Source: a virus. Taken from it: a DNA stretch of 39,760 nucleotides. The stretch covers positions 1 through 39,760 of the IMG/VR virus record IMGVR_UViG_3300020119_000389; one strand, 5' to 3'. Position 1 is the first letter of the stretch; the number at the start of each line of letters is the position of its first letter. The position numbers and the translations under genes were made by a program. Positions 1 to 5,426 of the stretch are shown piece after piece. The notes below the pieces were generated by a model, which worked only from the letters and a program-made list of their open reading frames with translations, did no database searches and was not told where the DNA came from.

Positions 1-127
1 ATTCAATTTGTCATATTTTTTTTAGGAGTTTTTGGACTATTCATCTGGAACAGAACTGAGTCAAGATCTGATATTCGCCATATGGACAACAAGATGGATG
101 CAAACCGTGAGCTTATCCATGCCATCC
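1..127. repeat. Terminal direct repeat, copy 1 (circle closure)
   Basis: Bases 1-127 are identical to bases 39634-39760. The repeat lies inside a coding frame that stays open across the join. A 127-base exact overlap is what a k=127 assembly graph leaves on a circular or circularly permuted molecule, so I read it as an assembly overlap and not a biological terminal repeat. Unique genome length is then 39,633 bp. Confidence 0.9.
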
Positions 128-207
128 ATATTGAGATGAAGGATTTTCACTCCCAGCTACAGAAGCAGGATGCTGATTTTAAAGCATGGCTGATGAAAAA
201 CCGATAG
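1..207 (+). CDS. Small membrane-anchored coiled-coil protein, 3' part (gene crosses the circle junction)
   Basis: Reading frame 1 is open from the first base to TAG at 205-207 and continues the gene that starts with ATG at 39625, giving about 71 residues in total. The N-terminus (FVIFFLGVFGLFIW) is one membrane segment; the rest is charged and helical and includes EMKDFHSQL. The same EMKDFH core occurs in the leftward 53-residue protein at 23745-23906, so the two are paralogs. The gene follows a small lipoprotein gene (39436-39606) by 18 bases. A type II anchored coiled coil next to a lipoprotein could be a spanin pair, but that is inference only; the function is unknown. Confidence 0.8.
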   Translation: MQFVIFFLGVFGLFIWNRTESRSDIRHMDNKMDANRELIHAIHIEMKDFHSQLQKQDADFKAWLMKNR

Positions 208-217
208 AGATACCAAA

Positions 218-436
218 ATGAGCATACTCGAGAAATATCCTGAGCTTCCCTACAGGTTCCTTTGCTCTGTTGTTGCAGTAGTCGGGAAAGAGAAGATGGA
301 TCAGATTCTTGAGTTTTATGAGCACACCAACGGTAATACCAGTGACACGGCCATGCATCTCATGTGGGCGATTTATGATGAAGAGCATTTGGAAAGGAAA
401 ATTAAGGAGAGGCAGAGAGAACATGGATGTCCCTGA
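218..436 (+). CDS. Hypothetical acidic protein, 72 aa
   Basis: An ATG at 218 follows a GAGAT-type ribosome site, 10 bases after the previous stop. The product is soluble and helical (starts MSILEKYPELPYRF, ends KERQREHGCP) with no motif that I recognise. It is first in a dense rightward series of small genes, and its 3' end overlaps the start of the next small frame. The function is unknown. Confidence 0.6.
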   Translation: MSILEKYPELPYRFLCSVVAVVGKEKMDQILEFYEHTNGNTSDTAMHLMWAIYDEEHLERKIKERQREHGCP

Positions 437-506
437 ATGTATTGTTGTCTGTGTTTGTGCCATTTGTGTGAGTCGGCTGATAATCGCCTTTGTCAATAAA
501 ATATAA
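423..506 (+). CDS. Very small membrane peptide, 27 aa
   Basis: ATG at 423 sits about five bases after a GAGAG ribosome site that lies inside the end of the preceding gene, overlapping it by 14 bases. The peptide is almost entirely one hydrophobic, cysteine-rich segment (PECIVVCVCAICVSRLIIAF) ending in NKI. Good ribosome site, overlap and membrane character argue for a real micro-gene, but length alone makes it uncertain. Confidence 0.4.
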   Translation: MDVPECIVVCVCAICVSRLIIAFVNKI

Positions 507-518
507 AATTTTAAATAT

Positions 519-695
519 ATGAAAAAATTAGCACTCAAACAATTTCCACCACATATCATCGAAACTTTACTACTTGATGCGAAGTCGGGACTGCTAAATT
601 TCAACACTTTGTCACAGGCTTACATCATGAGAAAGCTAAAGTGCACAGAATCAATGGCTAAGCAGATTATCAGGGAACTTGAGATTGCAACATAA
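519..695 (+). CDS. Small helix-turn-helix-like protein, 58 aa
   Basis: ATG at 519 follows an AT-rich spacer containing the palindrome TAAAATTTTA at 504-513, with no clear Shine-Dalgarno. The C-terminal half (LSQAYIMRKLKCTESMAKQI) has the spacing of a winged helix of the FtsK-gamma or resolvase kind, where a recognition helix follows a short turn. Whether it binds DNA is inference. It is separated from its neighbours by short AT-rich gaps and may be transcribed on its own. Confidence 0.55.
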   Translation: MKKLALKQFPPHIIETLLLDAKSGLLNFNTLSQAYIMRKLKCTESMAKQIIRELEIAT

Positions 696-742
696 GACAT
701 ACTATCAGACGTTGTATTAAATAATTAAATTGGTTTGTGGGC

Positions 743-868
743 ATGGGTGGGAAAAGGATTCCGATCACTTTGGCGGAAAAAAAGGAAATAGAAAGGCTTC
801 ATTCTCAGGGTTATTACATTATGCTCAGAAATATCTATAACTACAAAAACCAGAACCCTGTGGATTGA
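743..868 (+). CDS. Small basic HTH-like protein, 41 aa
   Basis: ATG at 743 opens a 41-codon frame ending in TGA at 866-868, one base before the next start at 870. The sequence GGKRIPITLAEKKEIERLHS resembles the first helices of IS30/resolvase-type HTH domains, but the protein is too short to carry more than that. The tight junction to the next gene supports translation. There is no strong ribosome site. Confidence 0.45.
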   Translation: MGGKRIPITLAEKKEIERLHSQGYYIMLRNIYNYKNQNPVD

Positions 869-869
869 A

Positions 870-1115
870 ATGATCTTCTCAACAAGATCTTTCCCATCCA
901 TTCAATCCCTTTTCTCAGAGATTATGTCAGAGCATGAAGATATTGAAGAATTCGGAAAGTGGGCATTCGGCGAAGAATATGAGAAATTTACCAGTCTCGA
1001 AGAGTTCCTGCATTCATGGAATAGACTGCATGGTATGGATAAAATGCTTGATCCTGCGGCACAACCCATAGAGGATCGAGACGAAATGGTTGCATTATGG
1101 AGGAAATACTTATGA
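870..1115 (+). CDS. Hypothetical acidic protein, 81 aa
   Basis: Starts one base after the previous stop. The product is soluble, acidic and aromatic-rich (EFGKWAFGEEYEKFTSLEEF in the middle). I do not recognise it. Its stop overlaps the start of the next gene as ATGA at 1112-1115, a sign of translational coupling. Confidence 0.6.
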   Translation: MIFSTRSFPSIQSLFSEIMSEHEDIEEFGKWAFGEEYEKFTSLEEFLHSWNRLHGMDKMLDPAAQPIEDRDEMVALWRKYL

Positions 1116-1510
1116 AGTTCTGGGAAGCGATGCGCGAGATGCAGGAAAATGGAAAAAGGGTTCGCTGTAAAAGATGGAACGGACCATACGAGTCAAAGTT
1201 TTTTTGGGAGATAGGGTCAGATATGGAGCTACCTTCAGGATGTGACTGGCAGGATGTAGAGGACGAATGGGAGATTTACGAAACGAAATCTAAACCCGAA
1301 AATTGCGTACTTCCTTCCTGCAACGAGATTACATTCGCTTCAGGAACTATGCCTATAACTATTGAACAAGAGCAACCAATAAAAATAGCTGTTGACTATG
1401 CCTACATCCTTAAACAACTCATCAGAAAATGCAGACGCACAAAAGATGGGACGATTACGGACGAAGCATTGATAAATGCGTGTATGGAACTCTCTAAGGA
1501 GCAGGGATAA
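1112..1510 (+). CDS. DUF2829/Tad2-like protein, 132 aa
   Basis: I chose ATG at 1112 because GGAGG sits at 1099-1103, eight bases upstream, and the start forms ATGA with the preceding stop; an upstream ATG at 1097 lacks this. Residues 1-20 (MKFWEAMREMQENGKRVRCK) followed by RWNGP, and a later DEWEIYE, match the layout of the small phage DUF2829 family: an F-x-E-A-L/M helix, then G-K-x-V-R-x-x-W, closing with a DWEI-type strand. Tad2, the anti-Thoeris protein that sequesters signalling nucleotides, belongs to DUF2829. The C-terminal ~70 residues are an extra helical part. Family assignment is inference from pattern; the anti-defence role is a possibility only. Confidence 0.55.
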   Translation: MKFWEAMREMQENGKRVRCKRWNGPYESKFFWEIGSDMELPSGCDWQDVEDEWEIYETKSKPENCVLPSCNEITFASGTMPITIEQEQPIKIAVDYAYILKQLIRKCRRTKDGTITDEALINACMELSKEQG

Positions 1511-1513
1511 AAA

Positions 1514-1684
1514 ATGAAACTCAAATCCTATGAAGTTGTGATTTACCTATGCTGCATCGGGGCATTCATTCAATTGATTTGTCTGGAAAAATGGTGGGTG
1601 GGACTTTATTTATTGGGCGTTTTGATATTGATTGTGCTTATTGGCATTTTACAGGTGTTGATGGCCAAAAAGGATGAAGAATGA
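1514..1684 (+). CDS. Small two-pass membrane protein, 56 aa (paralog A)
   Basis: Starts three bases after the previous stop. Two hydrophobic segments (VVIYLCCIGAFIQLICL and WVGLYLLGVLILIVLIGIL) are joined by EKWW, followed by a charged tail MAKKDEE. The next gene encodes a protein of the same length and layout that aligns without gaps, so this is a tandem duplication. Stop and next start overlap as ATGA at 1681-1684. The size and topology would fit a superinfection-immunity or holin-like protein, but nothing identifies a role. Confidence 0.6.
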   Translation: MKLKSYEVVIYLCCIGAFIQLICLEKWWVGLYLLGVLILIVLIGILQVLMAKKDEE

Positions 1685-1842
1685 AAATCACAAAATTAGA
1701 GATATTTTTTATTGCCTCCCTTGCGCTCAGCTTCTTGCAGCTTTCTGTATTTAAAAATTTTGAATACGCAATCTGGTTTTTGGGTGCTTTGATTTTTTTT
1801 CTTCTATTGGGGATCGTTAATATTTTATTGGTGAAAAAATGA
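1681..1842 (+). CDS. Small two-pass membrane protein, 53 aa (paralog B)
   Basis: ATGA-coupled to the preceding gene and, at 1839-1842, to the following one. Layout matches paralog A: MK-x5-E start, a first membrane segment ending FLQL, a short aromatic loop, then AIWFLGALIFFLLLGIVNIL and a basic end VKK. Two diverged copies side by side suggest selection for heteromers or for diversification. The function is unknown. Confidence 0.6.
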   Translation: MKITKLEIFFIASLALSFLQLSVFKNFEYAIWFLGALIFFLLLGIVNILLVKK

Positions 1843-2054
1843 CAATTCAGATTGAAAATATAGGCCACATAACAAAGATCGCCAATCTTTCAGGCTATGA
1901 TATAGAGCTGTCAATCAAGCCTGTAAAGCCAAAGAGGACATATATTTTGTTCAGTTTTATCGCTAAAGGAACGTTTCATATTTATGAATTTCCAATCGAC
2001 ATGACAAAAATTTCGATATCTTTCCATGATACACCCAAGGATAAAAATGACTGA
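1839..2054 (+). CDS. Hypothetical beta-rich protein, 71 aa
   Basis: Start overlaps the preceding stop (ATGA). Short alternating strands (MTIQIENIGHITKIANL, RTYILFSFIAKGTFHIYEF) suggest a small beta domain. It is not recognised. It ends by overlapping the next gene by eight bases. Confidence 0.55.
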   Translation: MTIQIENIGHITKIANLSGYDIELSIKPVKPKRTYILFSFIAKGTFHIYEFPIDMTKISISFHDTPKDKND

Positions 2055-2268
2055 CAAAGAAACATGCAAATTACAAATATTTTATGATGATCCCCAGTTT
2101 ACCACAACGCATGAGGGTGTTAGTTCCGAAATGCTACAAAAAGTTATGAAAAGCTTTGAAAAACGTAAGATTTTTTGGTTTTATGGAACTAAAAAACTTG
2201 TTGGGGTTGATTTTTCAAAAGTAGTATCTATTTTTTACGAGGTAACAAAAATTGATCCTACAACTTAA
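2047..2268 (+). CDS. Hypothetical protein, 73 aa
   Basis: I chose ATG at 2047 because AAGGAT lies five to six bases upstream; an in-frame ATG at 2026 lacks a ribosome site. The protein is mixed alpha/beta (FWFYGTKKLVGVDFSKVVSI near the C-terminus) with no family I recognise. It overlaps both neighbours slightly. Confidence 0.55.
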   Translation: MTDKETCKLQIFYDDPQFTTTHEGVSSEMLQKVMKSFEKRKIFWFYGTKKLVGVDFSKVVSIFYEVTKIDPTT

Positions 2269-2515
2269 CCCCTCGCTTCCCATAAAAACTCCTAAAGGTC
2301 CAGCCCTGGCGCACTTCCTGATCGACGAAGGAATTGAACACGATATTTTGTGGGTGTGCTTCCAGGATGACACTGGAGAGTGCTGGACGTGGAAGAACAG
2401 AGACATCCGGGCGCAGAAGAATGTGACGGCAGGAAGGGAGAATATTTCTGCTTTCTGTGATCCTAAAGAGATCGGCTGGAGTCAACGGGATCCTTTATAT
2501 CAGGGAGAAAAATGA
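2252..2515 (+). CDS. Conserved phage protein of unknown function, 87 aa (TTG start)
   Basis: The likely start is TTG at 2252 with GAGG about ten bases upstream; no in-frame ATG gives the conserved N-terminus. The pattern (PLPIKTPKG near the start as SLPIKTPKGPALAHFLIDEG, then DILWVCFQDDTGECW and NRDIRAQKNVTAGRE) is one I associate with a recurring small phage protein with a P-x-x-TPKG loop and an N-x-T-x-GR end. The role is not known to me. Its stop is ATGA-coupled to the next gene. Confidence 0.6.
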   Translation: MILQLNPSLPIKTPKGPALAHFLIDEGIEHDILWVCFQDDTGECWTWKNRDIRAQKNVTAGRENISAFCDPKEIGWSQRDPLYQGEK

Positions 2516-3216
2516 TCTCTGACTTTCTTTTCAAAAAACTGGGTAGGCTAATCCATTCAGAAGAAAGCGATGGAGACTATGAGATACACGAAAGGTTTGC
2601 AGATCGCCTTTTGGATGCAGGATACATTGAGTATCTTCAATGGAATGAGCCCTTAGCCTGGGGACATATGCACTGTGTGAAAATGATCTCAACGGAAAAG
2701 GGTAGAGAGGCCTATCTGAAATGGCAGCAGAAGAAAATGCTCCCAATAACTAGTGAATCTTATTCGCAAGCAGTCGGCAAATCACCGTCTGAATGTAACT
2801 GCACAAAATGCCAGCAAATGTGCCATGCTCCATGTTGCGGATCTGTTGATGATTTTGAAAAGCTTATCGACGGAGGCTATGCCAACAGACTTATGTTTGA
2901 CGATTTGCCTTCTTCTAGTGACGGAGGTGATATTTTAAAGCCTGCTCTTAAGGGATATGAAGGAAAACAAGCCCCATGGGAAACTGCATCAATCAAAGGA
3001 TGTACATTTTGGAAAAAAGGAAAATGTGAGCTCCATAAATCAGGTCTCAAGCCTATTCAGGGGAAAATTGCAACTCATGAAGACATGGATGAAGAATATT
3101 TCGAAAAGTTTGCTGAAACATCCAAAATTGATTGGGAAAGTGATCGTGGGTTGGCACTTATCGAGAGGTGGAAAAAATTGGTAAACTATCAAAAGACAGA
3201 TGCAGATCTGGGGTGA
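2512..3216 (+). CDS. Winged-helix-like plus YkgJ-like cysteine-cluster protein, 234 aa
   Basis: ATGA-coupled to the upstream gene. Residues about 25-70 (RLLDAGYIEYL ... MISTEKGREAYLKW) have the shape of a small winged helix. Residues 95-109 hold a dense cysteine cluster (C95, C97, C100, C104, C108, C109), and GCTFWKKGKCELHKSGLKP at 163-181 adds C164 and C172. This two-part cysteine pattern resembles the YkgJ/UPF0153 metal or Fe-S cluster family. The role in the phage is unknown; a metal-binding protein fused to a DNA- or protein-binding domain is my reading. Confidence 0.55.
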   Translation: MISDFLFKKLGRLIHSEESDGDYEIHERFADRLLDAGYIEYLQWNEPLAWGHMHCVKMISTEKGREAYLKWQQKKMLPITSESYSQAVGKSPSECNCTKCQQMCHAPCCGSVDDFEKLIDGGYANRLMFDDLPSSSDGGDILKPALKGYEGKQAPWETASIKGCTFWKKGKCELHKSGLKPIQGKIATHEDMDEEYFEKFAETSKIDWESDRGLALIERWKKLVNYQKTDADLG

Positions 3217-3229
3217 TTCTTGATGGGAT

Positions 3230-3295
3230 GAATTAACACCAGAGATTTCTCGAGTTAACACTTCCACTATGCAAGAACGCATAAAATTTTAACAA
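3230..3295. repeat. 66-bp direct repeat, copy R1
   Basis: Aligns without gaps to 3485-3550 with 54 of 66 positions equal. It contains GAGTTAAC, AAGAACGC and the palindrome TAAAATTTTA (3282-3291). It lies between the stop of the 234-residue gene and the start of the 56-residue gene and probably carries a promoter or operator; a weak -10-like TATGCA lies where R2 has TATAGA. Confidence 0.75.
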
Positions 3296-3320
3296 TCAGC
3301 AAAGTGTATGTAAAGGATGA

Positions 3321-3491
3321 ATGATGAAAAAAATGATGCAAAGAATTATTCGATATCATGACGATCTCTTAATGAAGTATGTGAAATTTAGAGCGGAGCG
3401 TACGGAAAAGATAAATCAAAATCTTCGATCGGAGAATGTAAAATTGAAAAAGGAAATTTGGAATATGTCCTTTAGGAAAAAGAGGAATTAA
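3321..3491 (+). CDS. Small basic coiled-coil protein, 56 aa, between two 66-bp repeats
   Basis: ATG at 3321 follows AAAGGATGA. The product is strongly basic and helical (MMKKMMQRIIRYHDDLL at the start; INQNLRSENVKLKKEIW later), a short coiled coil that might bind nucleic acid or another protein. The gene is bracketed by the R1 and R2 repeats; R2 begins in its last codons. I do not recognise a family. Confidence 0.55.
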   Translation: MMKKMMQRIIRYHDDLLMKYVKFRAERTEKINQNLRSENVKLKKEIWNMSFRKKRN

Positions 3492-3550
3492 CATCAGGAA
3501 TTGACCGAGTTAACATTTCCTTTATAGAAGAACGCGTAAAATTTTAACAA
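3485..3550. repeat. 66-bp direct repeat, copy R2
   Basis: Second copy of the unit at 3230-3295 (54 of 66 identical, no gaps). Its first bases are the AAT-TAA end of the 56-codon gene; its end holds TAAAATTTTA at 3537-3546, 22 bases before the next start. A sigma-70-like promoter fits inside it. Confidence 0.75.
3501..3528 (+). promoter_or_regulatory. Candidate sigma-70 promoter inside R2
   Basis: TTGACC at 3501-3506, a 16-base spacer and TATAGA at 3523-3528, pointing to the zinc-ribbon gene at 3569. The predicted start point falls just before the TAAAATTTTA palindrome, which could be an operator. Confidence 0.45.
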
Positions 3551-3568
3551 ACCGATAAGGATGATTTT

Positions 3569-3844
3569 GTGAAGTACTGTCCAAAATGCGAAGGGGCCAT
3601 TTATCCAAATTTTACCTTAAAGATGTGCCATAGCCATCAGAAAAAATATGATGACTGGCTGAATAAACCTTATTCTCCAGAGGTTAAATGCAAATGTGGA
3701 AGCGATCAGTACATAGATGGATTTTTGCAGATGACTAGTCCCCCATCATTTCCTGAGGAAAAAGTATATCGGAGTGCTAAATGCAATGAAATGAGATGTG
3801 AAGTCGCGGATGATAGCGAAGTAAGGATTATGGTGAGGAGGTGA
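3569..3844 (+). CDS. Zinc-ribbon-like protein, 91 aa (GTG start)
   Basis: GTG at 3569 follows AAGG by eight bases. C4 and C7 (YCPKCEG), C20 with a histidine (CHSH), and C41/C43 (KCKCGS) form two probable metal-binding knuckles. The rest is not recognised. Its stop overlaps the next GTG start (GTGA at 3841-3844). Likely a small nucleic-acid or protein-binding protein; this is inference. Confidence 0.6.
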   Translation: MKYCPKCEGAIYPNFTLKMCHSHQKKYDDWLNKPYSPEVKCKCGSDQYIDGFLQMTSPPSFPEEKVYRSAKCNEMRCEVADDSEVRIMVRR

Positions 3845-4041
3845 AAGAAGAACAGAACTTTGTGTATCTAAACGAATCTGGACAGAGCTTTCCTGTTAGA
3901 TTTATCACTGATGGGACTGCATATGATTCGGAGGGTAATGAAATTGAATGTCCAAGATGTTCAACATGTCAGACCACAAAAAATCTAGTGATTGGAGTTA
4001 GTTTTGATGCATGGATATGCCCAAATGTATGCGAGGAATGA
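3841..4041 (+). CDS. Small zinc-ribbon protein, 66 aa (GTG start)
   Basis: The start is the GTG in GTGA at 3841, coupled to the preceding stop; GGTGAG precedes it closely. A CPRCSTC knuckle (C37, C40, C43) and a CPNVC knuckle (C60, C64) at the C-terminus form one zinc ribbon. The N-terminal half is beta-rich. Its stop overlaps the ATG of the next gene. Confidence 0.5.
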   Translation: MKEEQNFVYLNESGQSFPVRFITDGTAYDSEGNEIECPRCSTCQTTKNLVIGVSFDAWICPNVCEE

Positions 4042-4298
4042 TGGAGTGGATAAGCGTTAATACCAGAAAGCCCAAGAAGAAAGATTCTCCTATACTTGCT
4101 ATCGAGGAAGAAGACTATTTCACAATGCGAGCGCTTCACTTCATCGACGGATGGGACGGGGAAGGTTGGTATGATGCATCTGATGAATATGGAATGAGCC
4201 TTAACAAAGACGAAGCTCATTTTCCTTCGTGGTTGAAAAAAGGAAAAATGGCTTATTGGATGCCACTACCAGAACCTCCAGAGGTAAAAAATGGATGA
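4038..4298 (+). CDS. DUF551-like protein, 86 aa (copy 1)
   Basis: ATG at 4038 (or 4041) overlaps the preceding stop, with GAGG just upstream. MEWISVNTRKPKKKDSPIL at the N-terminus and AYWMPLPEPP at the C-terminus are the two hallmark ends of DUF551 proteins, common in phages and prophages and of unknown function. A glycine/tryptophan-rich middle (DGWDGEGWYDASDEYG) links them. The next gene encodes a second member. Confidence 0.7.
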   Translation: MMEWISVNTRKPKKKDSPILAIEEEDYFTMRALHFIDGWDGEGWYDASDEYGMSLNKDEAHFPSWLKKGKMAYWMPLPEPPEVKNG

Positions 4299-4512
4299 AT
4301 GGATTTGCTCCGATGACAGACATCCCGACGAAGGCACCTATGTACTATTCTCAACAGGAAACTTTGTTGGAATAGCTTACTTTATAGACGGAGATTGGGA
4401 CACCGTAGGAGCAAACAGAAGGCATTACATGTTTTCTGCGAAAGAAAAGGCCTATTCAGCTGCCAGACCACAATATTGGATGCCTCTACCAAAACCTGCT
4501 GTCTTAAAGTAA
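4291..4512 (+). CDS. DUF551-like protein, 73 aa (copy 2)
   Basis: Overlaps copy 1 by eight bases, with GAGG about six bases before ATG. It begins DEWICSDDRHPDEGTYVLF and ends QYWMPLPKPAVLK, again the DUF551 W-I-x-x-x-x-R-x-P and WMPLP signatures. The two copies differ through the middle, so the duplication is old. It is the last gene before the packaging block. Confidence 0.7.
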   Translation: MDEWICSDDRHPDEGTYVLFSTGNFVGIAYFIDGDWDTVGANRRHYMFSAKEKAYSAARPQYWMPLPKPAVLK

Positions 4513-4575
4513 ATTATTGCCAATCCTGCAATCATGTGGTAAAAATAAAACTTATCACTATGAAGAAGGTATTAA

Positions 4576-5070
4576 ATGGCAGCTCCTAAAGGAAATAAGT
4601 TTGGTGTAGGGCATGGAAGACCACCCAAGCATTTTACGGATGAGCAGGTAACAGCTCTCGGAGAAGAAATGCTTATGTGGATGGAAGAGCAGGACAATGA
4701 TCCCAAGTCCGACGTTGTGCATTTATCTGAGTGGTATTCAGAGGTAAAAGGGATTTTTCCTCCCCAATGGGATGATCTTACAAGAAGAGATAGCTTTTCC
4801 GCTTATCACAAAGCAGCAAAACTTTGGATGGGTAAAAGACTCATGAAAAACAAGAACCTGCAGTCAAGTTATGGCAACAGATTTCTTGGCATTTACTTCT
4901 CTGAGATCAAGGCCCATGAGATCGAAATGATGCAGATCAAAAACAAGACAGAAGATGAGAACAAAGCAGAGCAGATCCGGCATGCTCTCAGCACTATGCA
5001 GCAGTTTAAGGATCAGGTCTCGGCTTTAAACAGCGCTGACATCAAAAGCAGCGAAGAGAGCAAATCATAG
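4576..5070 (+). CDS. terS: Terminase small subunit, 164 aa
   Basis: ATG at 4576 follows AAGG. The N-terminus (MAAPKGNKFGVGHGRPPK) is the basic arm typical of small terminase subunits, followed by a helical domain (ALGEEMLMWMEEQ, then AYHKAAKLWMGKRLM) and a charged C-terminal helix rich in E, K and Q. It lies directly before the large subunit, as expected. It should recognise the packaging site and regulate TerL. Its last 58 bases are overlapped head-on by the leftward gene at 5013-5396. A weak promoter-like TTGCCA-17-TAAAAA precedes the gene. Confidence 0.8.
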   Translation: MAAPKGNKFGVGHGRPPKHFTDEQVTALGEEMLMWMEEQDNDPKSDVVHLSEWYSEVKGIFPPQWDDLTRRDSFSAYHKAAKLWMGKRLMKNKNLQSSYGNRFLGIYFSEIKAHEIEMMQIKNKTEDENKAEQIRHALSTMQQFKDQVSALNSADIKSSEESKS

Positions 5071-5396
5071 TTCGATACAGGCATGGACATAGCGTGCTGT
5101 GGAAGATTTTCTATGCTCTTTATCATCATGTCGAGTTCATCAAGCAGCTGTTTACGGCCTGGTTTGTCTAGAGCCTCTTCTTTTTTTTCACCCTCTATAG
5201 ACCCAGACACTTTAACGGGGATCACGTTGTCTTTGTCATCGACTCTTTGAAAGTTCGCATAGTCTTTTGCATATGATCTGTAAACAGATTCTCCACCCTC
5301 GATAGCGATCTCGCCACATTTGCATTGAACGTAGTCGGTCAGGTGAAAACTCTCAATGATGGAACTGCACAACCTGCACTTTGCTCTATTTCTCAT
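5013..5396 (-). CDS. Conserved zinc-binding protein (DUF7695-like), 127 aa, leftward
   Basis: Transcribed against its neighbours, between terS and terL. C7-x-x-C10 and C25-x-C27 in MRNRAKCRLC ... YVQCKCGEIAIEGG form a zinc knuckle; RSYAKDYANFQRVDDKDN follows, then a helical C-terminus (LLDELDMMIKSIENLPQH). I have seen this arrangement as a widespread small phage/bacterial family, possibly the one called DUF7695; the name is from memory. Function is unknown. The head-on overlap with terS is unusual and marks a late insertion or a moron. Confidence 0.65.
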   Translation of the reverse strand: MRNRAKCRLCSSIIESFHLTDYVQCKCGEIAIEGGESVYRSYAKDYANFQRVDDKDNVIPVKVSGSIEGEKKEEALDKPGRKQLLDELDMMIKSIENLPQHAMSMPVSNYDLLSSLLLMSALFKAET

Positions 5397-5426
5397 AAAA
5401 TCTTCTCTCTGTTATGGTGTAATATT

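Noticed and set aside
3216-3320. R1 as a tRNA- or terminator-containing gap
   Set aside because: No GC-rich stem followed by T-run; it is better explained as a copy of the promoter-like R2.
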